Positions 1 to 7,581 of a stretch of DNA of 64,000 nucleotides are shown here, piece by piece (position 1 is the first letter of the stretch; each line of letters opens with the position of its first letter). The notes under the pieces are model-generated. The model searched no databases, was not told where the DNA came from, and saw only the letters and a program-made list of their open reading frames with translations. The position numbers and the translations under genes are program-made. The stretch is taken from NCBI GenBank assembly GCA_019918135.1, contig WBZZ01005597.1:63501-127500 (forward strand). The letters are read 5' to 3'. This DNA comes from Paulinella micropora (Eukaryota; Cercozoa; Imbricatea; Euglyphida; Paulinellidae).

Positions 1-2
1 GG

Positions 3-2963
3 AATGACACAAACCCAGCCCGGCTGCAGGGTTCACTCTTGTCAGTAGGGATCCCCTCCGCTTTGTACCTGCAGTACGACGAACGGGCGGGGACCCGCCA
101 ATTGGCGCAGCTAGCGGTGGGGCACTCTACTACCCTGTCTTGGCGCGCAAACAGCGGCTCTGAGCTGGGTTGCGACTGGCAAGTACAAGTGCGGGATGTG
201 TTACCCCCCCGCTTTGTGTGTAGCGGCGGCTGGCGGGTGCCCAGTGATCCGGGCGCGGACTTTGCTCTTCTCGTGGGCTTGGAGAGTCGCGCCCTAGAAG
301 ACGAAACGGATGCCACGCGCTGGTTACTTCCCCTGCGGCTACCGGGCGGCGGCCGAGCCGGGGGAAAGGCAGACGAAGACGGCCGAGCCGGGGGAAAGGC
401 AGACGAAGACGGCCGAGCCGGGGGAAAGGCGGACGAAGACGGCCGCTTCTTTTACGTAGGCAATACTACCCTGATCTGGACCGGCTCCGACTCCAGCAGC
501 AACCCCGCGGAACCCTGCCTAGTCCAGATCCAGGTCGTTGACGAGGAGCCGCCCAGCTTAACATGTCCCGACGTGGTTGTGCGCGCGCCAGCCGGCCACA
601 CCGCCTGGGACGGCGTCTTGACGAAGAGCGGCTTCTTCTTTACCGACAACTCACTGGCACATTCAGCCTCCTATTTCTCTGTTCAAGTCTCCACTCCGCT
701 GGGCCTAACCGGTCCCGACTCCTTCCACGTACTCACCCACTCCGTACAAGACGCAGGCGGTAACACCGGTTACTGCCAATTTAGGGTTTGGGTGCTAGAC
801 AGTGGGTGTTCTGTACAGCTAGACAGCAACGACACGCCGCTGGGTGGGAACCTCACACCCCTTGCGCCTCCTGCCCTTCCCTCACCCCTTGCGCCTCCTG
901 CCCCGGCGCTGGCGTGCCCCCCGGCATCGCGGCCAGTGCTGTTGTCGTGCCTGTCCAAGATACATTTCTACGACCCCGGCGCTGCTGCGCGGGGAGGGAA
1001 CGTGTGGGGTGTTAGCGTGGGCAAGCATGCCCGGGGGTTAGCCCTACCAGCCGTGGCTCTCACTTGGCGTGAGTGCAACGCCAGCGGCAGCACTGCCTCC
1101 TGTTACTGGGGGGGCTGCCCTGTCTGTGCAGACTGCCCGCCCTGGCTGAGCTTGAGTTTGCAACCGCTCCTGACCGATCCCAACGGCGGCATTCCGTTCA
1201 GCCTCCCTAGTAACGGACGCCAAACCTTCCGGGGGGGTTGGCGCGCCACCCCTGCCCCGGTTTTCGGGGTAGAGCTCACCCCTGCCCCGGTTTTCGGGGT
1301 AGAGCTAATGCTGCCCAACTGCAGTTTGCGGCTGCTGGACGACCTGCCGCCCGTCGCGTATAGTTGGGCGGCGGGGGAGCGCCCGCAACTAATGGCCGGA
1401 ACGTCACGGCGCGAGGCTGCCGCGCCCGTGCCGGCGCCGCTCCCCGGCGCGCTGCTCCCTTTGCTCGCGCAGCTGCTGCCCTTCTGGGTCGACTCTGTAG
1501 GGCTAGAGCACATCACCTTCCTTAACACTAATCAGAGCACGCTTCAAGTCACGGCCCAAGAACAACTGCTGGCCTATGACATAATCTTCAGCACCAACCA
1601 CTCCTTAGTGGTTGGGAGCGGACAGACTGCCGCCGGAGTCGTGGGCGTCCTAGCCAGGGAACGAGCTACCGAACTCTGGCTAGCCGACCAGCCCCGCAAC
1701 TGGTCGGCGTCGGCTTCTCTGGAACAATTAGACTATCTAACCTCCCTTTATACCTACCACCTACGCATGCTGGCACTTTTCCTGCATCTCGTGCCAGAGC
1801 TAGGCACAAGCTCTTTCGAGCTCCGCGCCTACGACGAAAGCGGCAACTCGCAGCTCTTCACCCTAGTGCTGCTCTTGTTCGACCGGACCCCACCTAGCTT
1901 TGCCAACTGCCCTTCCGGCACGCTGATACTCCGCCCGCGCGGCTGCCCCGGCGGCGGGGGTTGTGTGCTCCCAAACCTGACCCTGGCTTTTGGCGATAAC
2001 TACTACCTTGCGCCCAGCTCTGGCGGAGCCGGAGCACGGCGTAATTGGACAGCACTGGTATCTTGGGGGCACGTCGCCGCCGGAAGCCTTGTCAGCCACA
2101 CCATCGTGGTGTTGGACGAAGCCGGCAATAACGCCAGCTGTACCGTGAGAGCTCTTGTCCTTGATCAAGACAGCACGCACAACGACAGCGCCCTTGAGGC
2201 GCCCTGCCCCCCGGCAGCGCTGGTCATTCGCGCCCCCTATCCCGGGGCCCTCCCTACCACCGGACTGCCATGGAGACGCCTGGCTAGCCTCGGTCAGCAG
2301 GGGATCACTGTCTCCGACCTAGCCACCAATGCCCCCCTGGCCCGGCCTTCCGCCGGGCCAGCAGCAGCTGTCCTCCCTGGTCAATACCGCGTGTACGCCC
2401 GGGGGGGACACGTTAACCTTACACAAGGGCAGACACCCGCGTCGAACCTTACACAAGGGCAGACACCCGCGTCGTCCTGCGAGTTGGACATCAGCGTGTT
2501 GGCACCGTTCCCGGCCCCGTGGTTACAGCTCCTGTCGCTTCGCGCTACTCTTACCCACACCGGCTCATTCCTGCGGGCTAGCTTTTCCTACACTACTCTG
2601 ACGGGGTACCCCTACGTGGCCACCGTTGTGCCGGGCTGGACACCACCCTCCGACTACCTACTAACGAGTTCCACCGCCATGCACTACTCCCTTAGCCTCG
2701 ACCGTCCGGACTCGGATTGTACGGTGACCAAGCTCAACCTCTCCATACCCTACGAAGTCCAGTGCTACGACCTAAACGAAACGGGGTCCTCGCGCGCGGC
2801 GTGCGCGCTCTGTGGCGCGGCCGCTTCTGGCGCGCCGTGCCGCAGCGGGCGGACAGCGGTCAAGAGGACTGTCACGACGCGCTGCGCCGGGGCTGGCTCG
2901 TGGCGCGGGACGAACGGTGGTGGCGCACGCCCGCGCTGTACAATCTGTGCCTGTTGGAGCTAG
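3..2963 (+). CDS. HYR-repeat (hyalin-like) extracellular protein, 5' partial
   Basis: The reading frame is open to the left edge, so the N-terminus lies outside the window. At least five modules end in a Cys-x-aromatic-x-Val-x-Val-x-Asp strand followed by a Pro-Pro...Cys start, for example VVDEEPPSLTCPD, FDRTPPSFANCP and LLDDLPP. This is the signature of HYR domains, which are immunoglobulin-like folds of adhesion and surface proteins. Many Asn-x-Ser/Thr sites fit a secreted or cell-surface location. Three separate 30-nt tandem duplications keep the frame. Near 2,790 the protein-like signal moves to another frame at a G-run (next entry), so the last ~55 residues here are probably out of frame. 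The HYR call is from motif spacing only. No membrane anchor is visible in the part present. Confidence 0.6.
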   Translation, partial: NDTNPARLQGSLLSVGIPSALYLQYDERAGTRQLAQLAVGHSTTLSWRANSGSELGCDWQVQVRDVLPPRFVCSGGWRVPSDPGADFALLVGLESRALEDETDATRWLLPLRLPGGGRAGGKADEDGRAGGKADEDGRAGGKADEDGRFFYVGNTTLIWTGSDSSSNPAEPCLVQIQVVDEEPPSLTCPDVVVRAPAGHTAWDGVLTKSGFFFTDNSLAHSASYFSVQVSTPLGLTGPDSFHVLTHSVQDAGGNTGYCQFRVWVLDSGCSVQLDSNDTPLGGNLTPLAPPALPSPLAPPAPALACPPASRPVLLSCLSKIHFYDPGAAARGGNVWGVSVGKHARGLALPAVALTWRECNASGSTASCYWGGCPVCADCPPWLSLSLQPLLTDPNGGIPFSLPSNGRQTFRGGWRATPAPVFGVELTPAPVFGVELMLPNCSLRLLDDLPPVAYSWAAGERPQLMAGTSRREAAAPVPAPLPGALLPLLAQLLPFWVDSVGLEHITFLNTNQSTLQVTAQEQLLAYDIIFSTNHSLVVGSGQTAAGVVGVLARERATELWLADQPRNWSASASLEQLDYLTSLYTYHLRMLALFLHLVPELGTSSFELRAYDESGNSQLFTLVLLLFDRTPPSFANCPSGTLILRPRGCPGGGGCVLPNLTLAFGDNYYLAPSSGGAGARRNWTALVSWGHVAAGSLVSHTIVVLDEAGNNASCTVRALVLDQDSTHNDSALEAPCPPAALVIRAPYPGALPTTGLPWRRLASLGQQGITVSDLATNAPLARPSAGPAAAVLPGQYRVYARGGHVNLTQGQTPASNLTQGQTPASSCELDISVLAPFPAPWLQLLSLRATLTHTGSFLRASFSYTTLTGYPYVATVVPGWTPPSDYLLTSSTAMHYSLSLDRPDSDCTVTKLNLSIPYEVQCYDLNETGSSRAACALCGAAASGAPCRSGRTAVKRTVTTRCAGAGSWRGTNGGGARPRCTICACWS
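351..440 (+). repeat. 30-nt in-frame tandem repeat, 3 copies
   Basis: Units begin at 351, 381 and 411 and encode GRAGGKADED three times; the third copy has one substitution. The same gene has two more 30-nt duplications: 1247-1306 (TPAPVFGVEL twice) and 2415-2474 (NLTQGQTPAS twice). A 27-nt imperfect one lies near 861-903. Confidence 0.95.
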
Positions 2964-3322
2964 GCAAAGCCGCACGCCTCCGTGGGGGGCTGCGGCTGGC
3001 GGCGCGCACGTGCGTGGTGCTAGTACGAGGTTCGCCGCAGGAGGCAGCGCGGAAGACGCCGCCCGCGGCGGCCAAGCGGCGGCTGCTCGTCTGCGAGGTA
3101 GAGGTGCTGGGGGATCGTGCCGGACTGCGCTGGTGGCCGGCGGAGCCCGACACTGCGCAGCTGGCGCGCTACCTGTGGCTGCACCTAGTGCTCGAGCCGC
3201 CGCTGCAGCCCGGCTGCCGGGAGCTGCGCCTGGCGTGGGCGGCCCTGCCGCCCGCGCTGCGCGCTGCGCTGCCGGATGCTGCGCACGGCCAAGTGTCCCA
3301 GCTGGAGGTCTGGCACGTCTAG
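2717..3322 (+). CDS. Frame-shifted C-terminal continuation of the HYR-repeat gene
   Basis: This open frame overlaps the end of the HYR gene and continues 360 bases past its stop. From about 2,785 it reads like real protein, with balanced composition and segments such as RRGWLVARDERWWRTPALYN and LLVCEVEVLGDRAGLRWW. The upstream frame becomes Arg/Ala/Gly-rich nonsense at the same place. The switch coincides with a GGGG run, so a one-base indel, by mutation or sequencing error, is the simplest explanation. The part after the switch matches no family I know and is not HYR-like. It could instead be a separate downstream gene with its start lost in the overlap. Confidence 0.4.
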   Translation: MYGDQAQPLHTLRSPVLRPKRNGVLARGVRALWRGRFWRAVPQRADSGQEDCHDALRRGWLVARDERWWRTPALYNLCLLELGKAARLRGGLRLAARTCVVLVRGSPQEAARKTPPAAAKRRLLVCEVEVLGDRAGLRWWPAEPDTAQLARYLWLHLVLEPPLQPGCRELRLAWAALPPALRAALPDAAHGQVSQLEVWHV

Positions 3323-3470
3323 GCCGTGCTGCCAAATTCCAGATGAAAAGATATGTTTTACTTTGTCAGACACTGGGGCAAGAGAATCTTTGATCGTGCA
3401 CACACACAGAAGTCGGTTTTAAGTTGGATCAGCGTGGTTTTCTTACAAGATCTTGCCCGGCCCGGGATCC

Positions 3471-4640
3471 CGGCGGATTTCGCGCGAAATCCGCCGATAA
3501 TTACGGACACTTCCAGATCGACCGCAAATTGCGGCAACACAATAAAAATTTTTTTTGCAAAGGACATTTCGGCAATAAATGTTTAGCTACAGAAAAATTT
3601 TCGGGAGACGAGGGCGGGCGGGGAATTGTTTTGCACCTTAAATTTTTTTCCCGCCCGCCGGCGTCTCCCGAAAAATTTTCTCTTGCTAAATTTCCAGTGC
3701 CGAAATGTCCTTTGCAAAAAAAAAATTTTTTTCATTGGCCTCGGTTTTTCGGTGAATTTCGCAACACCTGTGAAATCCGCCGCAATTTGTGGATACTTCA
3801 GATCGACCGCAAATTTCGGCAACGCAATAAAAATTTTTTTAATGAAGGACATTTCGGCAATAAATGTTTAGCTACAGAAAAATTTTCGGGAGACGAGGGC
3901 GGGCGGGGAATTTTTTTGCACCTTCAAATTTTTTCCCCGCCCGCCATTCTCTCCCGAAAAATTTTCTCTGGCTAAATTTCCAGTGCCGAAATGTCCTTTG
4001 CAAAAAAAAATTTTTTTCATTGGTTTCATAATTCGGTGAATTTTGCGACACTTGTGAAAAACGCCGCAATTTGTGGACACTTCAGATAGACCGCAAATTG
4101 CGGCAACGCAATAAAATTTTTTTTCATGAAGGACATTTCGGCAATAAAAAGGTAGCTACAGAAAATTTTTCGGGAGAGATTGGCGGGCGGGGAATTTTTT
4201 TGCACCTTCAAATTTTTCCCCGCCCGCCCTCGTCTCCCGAAAAATTTTCTCTTGCTAAATTTCCCGTGCCGAAATGTCCTTTGCAAAAAAATTTTTTTTT
4301 TCACTAGTCTCATAATCCGGTGAATTTCGCGACACTTGTGAAAAGCGCCGCAATTTGTGGACACTTCAGATAGACCGCAAATTGCGGCAACGCAATAAAG
4401 TTTTTTTTCATGAAGGACATTTCGGCAATTGAAAAGGAGACAAAGAAAAATTTTCGGGAAACACCGCCGGGCGGGGGAAAAATTTAAGGTGCAAAAAAAT
4501 TCCCCGCCCGCCAATCTCTCCCGAAAATTTTTCTTTGTCTCTTTTTCAATTGCCGAAATGTCCTTTGCAAAAAAAAAAAATTATTGGTTTCATAATTCGG
4601 TGAATTTCGCGACAAGTGCCACCTGCGCCGGAAGTTATGG
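3471..4640. repeat. 284-bp tandem array of foldback (MITE-like) units, about 4 copies
   Basis: The landmark GAT(C/A)GACCGC recurs at 3517, 3801, 4085 and 4369, an exact 284-bp period. Each unit is largely an inverted repeat with arms of roughly 80 bp. A left arm with GGACATTTCGGCAATAAA and GGGAGACGAGGGCGGGCGGG is mirrored by a right arm with CCCGCCCGCC and GCCGAAATGTCC. The centre is A/T-rich. The array opens with a 26-bp perfect palindrome at 3471-3496. Open frames across it are artefacts of repeat periodicity. It fills the gap from 3,323 to 4,752; nothing else was seen there. Confidence 0.9.
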
Positions 4641-4752
4641 ATCTTCTCCGACATTTGCGGCACACACATTTTTAAGCCCTTTTACAATGTAAAGAAAGGC
4701 AGCAGAGAAAGCCAGCACGTTTGTTTTTATTTAAAAAAGCAGGGGGGGGGAG

Positions 4753-6378
4753 CTATGAACTGGCTGCAACCAGTTTCAGTGGCAGAGAAGGCACTGTGCT
4801 CTTGTCAAGGACGGCCGGCGCGGACATTCGTGCAGACATTCGCGCGGCTGTCGGGGCGACCGTCCGCAGATAGCCGCTGGCCAACTCAACTCCCGGCCCA
4901 TGGAGGCAGTAGAGCAACCACCGGACGTAGCCTGGCCTGGCCGGACGGGGCGGGCACTTGTCAGCGGAACACAGTCCGGCCGTGCGGGACATGGCAGGGA
5001 GCGGCGGGCACGCGCTGACAAAAGTGCTGCGGACATCGCACTGATAGAAATACAGATTTGTGCTTTCTTGGGCGTTTGTGCACAGCAGGTCGATCGTGCC
5101 TATCCTGAGCCTGTAGATGTCAATCCTGGCCAAGCGCTTGGCATCGCCGGTCACGACCAGCTGCTTGATATCCACGTAGCCCCGCGCGGGGTCCTCGCCC
5201 TGGACGACAAGCCGTTGGGGCGAAGATGGGCCTAGGTCCACGTGCAGGACCCCCGCAATCGTGTCCCTGACGTAGACTGAGGCCGTGGTCGACACGTGGT
5301 CAAAGCTAACCTGCATCAGGTCAGGTGGTGTTGACGACAGGAAGACCTGCGCCCCGTAGCCATTGGTGTCGTCATCCCGGCGCTCAAGCGTGACGAGTTT
5401 TAAGTGCGGGTTGTCGATTAGTTCAACGGTCAAATGGTCTTGTGCGCTGGGGCTGACAACCCGCAGCAACTGCAGGCCCCGGCATGACTGGACACTGACC
5501 GTCTCGCTGCAGACCGTCAGGACGCGCGTGTCCCCGAACCTGCAGAGCAGGAACTTCAGCCAGGGCACACGGAGCCCGCCCGCCTGTTGCAATTCGGCCT
5601 TGGGCAGACGCCAGTTGACGTCGTAAAAGGCTAGGGACGAAGCGATCGGGGGCCGGAATCGTTGCAACCAATCCGGCGTCACCACGCCGCCCCTGAACTG
5701 GACAATCTGCTTACGCAGCGCGCCCGCGTCGAATTGCATGTTCTCAATCTGGCCGCGAGCGAACATGGCGACCCGTCGGATTATGGCCGGGCCGGGCGGT
5801 GGGGGTCGGTGATAACGAACACATTCCATGGCCTGGAAGACCGACTTGGCTAGCGCGGCCACGGGTCTGCGCGGGGCTTCCCCGAAGGACTCGAGCACCG
5901 GCCTCAGGTCCTCCCAGTCAGCTAAACCCCCGATGGTTTCTTGTTTTCCGGCAAAGCTGTGCCAGCCGCGGATCCTGTGCCGGCAGAGGTCGAGCACCAA
6001 ACGCAGGTCGCCGTCACAATAGTATTACCTGAAGAGAACGATGGCCAGCAGGATCTGCAGCATCTCGGGGCTGCTGCAACAGTCATCGCCCACTGCTACT
6101 GGCTCTAATTCATAATAAATCCGCAGCTTAACGTCTGTGGAACGGAGCCGGCTGGTCAAGTCACTGAGGTCGTACAGGGTTTCAGTGCGCGACATCAACA
6201 GCCTGATCCCCGTTAGGCACACGCAGAACAGGTTGGGCGACCCGTCGGATTGAGCCGGACACCACTTTGAATCGTTCGCGGCGCGCAGGCATTCTCTGTT
6301 CTCCGCCCGACTCAGTACGTGAGTCCATTCCAACCGGGGCAGCGGGGCGGGCAACGCCTGCACCGGCAGCCTGTTCAT
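4753..6378 (-). CDS. Orphan protein, split by an in-frame TAA or by a short intron
   Basis: Reading on the minus strand from the ATG at 6378 (MNRLPVQALP) gives about 117 residues to ...QILLAIVLFR, then a TAA at 6025-6027. The same frame then continues for over 400 residues (YYCDGDLRLVLDLCRHRIRG...). Either the stop is a mutation or a GT-AG intron spans it. A 54-nt intron starting at the GTAATA after the CAG at 6028-6030 and ending at the next CACAG would remove the stop and keep frame. The protein is rich in short beta-like segments with valine and leucine. No domain is recognised. A longer upstream frame (to 6690) is rejected as the start because it is built from the 30-nt promoter-region repeat. 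Confidence 0.45.
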
Positions 6379-6844
6379 CAGGTCTCTTTTTTTTCTTAAT
6401 AACCCCACGAAAAAAAGGGACCCAAGAGAGCTAAGCTTCTCTGTGAATTTACTTCTTAAAAAAACAAGCAAAAGAAAAGATCGAGGGACAACAGTGTGTG
6501 CGCGAGAACGATGGGGAGGGGTTGGGGCCAAGAGCAACCAAAAAAGACTCTCGGGCCGAAACCAACAACACCCCCTCCTCCTGTGCCTACCTGCGTAACC
6601 CATTTCCCTTTCCCTCCCGTGCCTACCTGCGTAACCCATTTCCCTCCCGTGCCTACCTGCGTACCCATTTCCCTTTTCCCCCCGAAGCACGCGGGGCTCC
6701 CCCTCCCTCCTCCTTCCGCGCCCCCCCCCCGCCCTCTCTCTCTCTCTCTTGCCCCGCCCTGAGAAAAAAGAGCTCTCCCCTCCCTTGCTTCCCGCCCACT
6801 AGCAAAAAGAAATTTCTTGGAATTTGCGAACAAAACAAAAAAAA
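6379..6844. other. Divergent intergenic region with 30-36-nt tandem repeat
   Basis: This lies between two divergent genes. GTGCCTACCTGCGTA starts at 6583, 6619 and 6649, so the spacings are 36 and 30. Around it are CT-rich and C-homopolymer tracts (6700-6760) and A-rich stretches just before both start codons. It is probably a bidirectional promoter region; no specific motif can be assigned. Confidence 0.6.
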
Positions 6845-7462
6845 ATGGCCTCGTCGTCCCCGGGCCCAGCCCCCTCTTTCGTGTGGCTGCTGGATGGCTG
6901 GTGCATAGACACCGCGGCGCAGGGTCAAATCATGTTGCGGCTCACGCAGGAAGCAGCGCGCGAAGAAGCCAAGGAACAAGCCTGGGTGGTGCTGTACAAC
7001 GTAGCCGTCAGGTTCGACCGGCACCTGGAGGTCGCCGACCTGCTGGACTCGATGTGCATGTCTCCTTTGCGCCACGACGACGCCGGGACGCGCGAAATGG
7101 ACTGCCCCGTGCTGGAGCAAGGGCTCCGCGACGCGAACGAAGCGTTGCTGCGGGAGGCCTCTCTGGAGGGCCCCCACGTGTACGTCTGGACACGAGCGCC
7201 GCCACGGGCCGAGTGCGACAGCTGCGTCGTCTCCGTGGGCGACGTGAGCTTCTCGCGCCGTTCTTCGGCGGTGCGGACGTCCCTGTCCGAGCACCTGCTA
7301 GTGGACAAGGGCTGGGCGCTGCCGCTCGCCGTTTTCCCGCTGCACGTGAGTTCGCGGGGCCGGCTGCGGCAGCTGCTCGGCGCCGACGAGGTGGTGGCCG
7401 ACAGCGAACCGCTGCTGCAGCAGCAGACGGTCGGCGCACGCCCGACCAGCGACGACTGTTAA
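6845..7462 (+). CDS. Orphan 205-residue protein
   Basis: The ATG chosen here follows an A-rich run (AAACAAAAAAAA), the same context seen at other starts in the GC-rich block. It begins MASSSPGPAPSFVWLLDGW. The protein looks globular and mixed alpha/beta, with an acidic C-terminal tail (GARPTSDDC). No signal peptide, membrane span or known motif is visible. It converges on the minus-strand gene ending at 7582; the ~120-base gap contains T- and A-runs and an imperfect hairpin (TTGCCAA / TTGGTAA). Confidence 0.55.
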   Translation: MASSSPGPAPSFVWLLDGWCIDTAAQGQIMLRLTQEAAREEAKEQAWVVLYNVAVRFDRHLEVADLLDSMCMSPLRHDDAGTREMDCPVLEQGLRDANEALLREASLEGPHVYVWTRAPPRAECDSCVVSVGDVSFSRRSSAVRTSLSEHLLVDKGWALPLAVFPLHVSSRGRLRQLLGADEVVADSEPLLQQQTVGARPTSDDC

Positions 7463-7581
7463 GTCCGGCTCAATCCACCGGCTAATTTTTTCACTCTACA
7501 TCTTTTTTTTAATAGAGAGGGGTTTTGCCAACAAAAAAAAACCTTGGTAAAGAACAATTTACCTGAATAAAGAAAAAAAAC

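Noticed and set aside
2772-3393. Alternative frames in the GC-rich end of the HYR gene
   Set aside because: Ala/Arg/Gly-rich shadow frames of high-GC DNA; only the 2717-3322 frame has balanced composition.
3353-4692. Overlapping open frames in both strands of the 284-bp array
   Set aside because: The 284-bp period and inverted repeats create similar frames in every unit; the peptides repeat with the DNA and are not gene-like.
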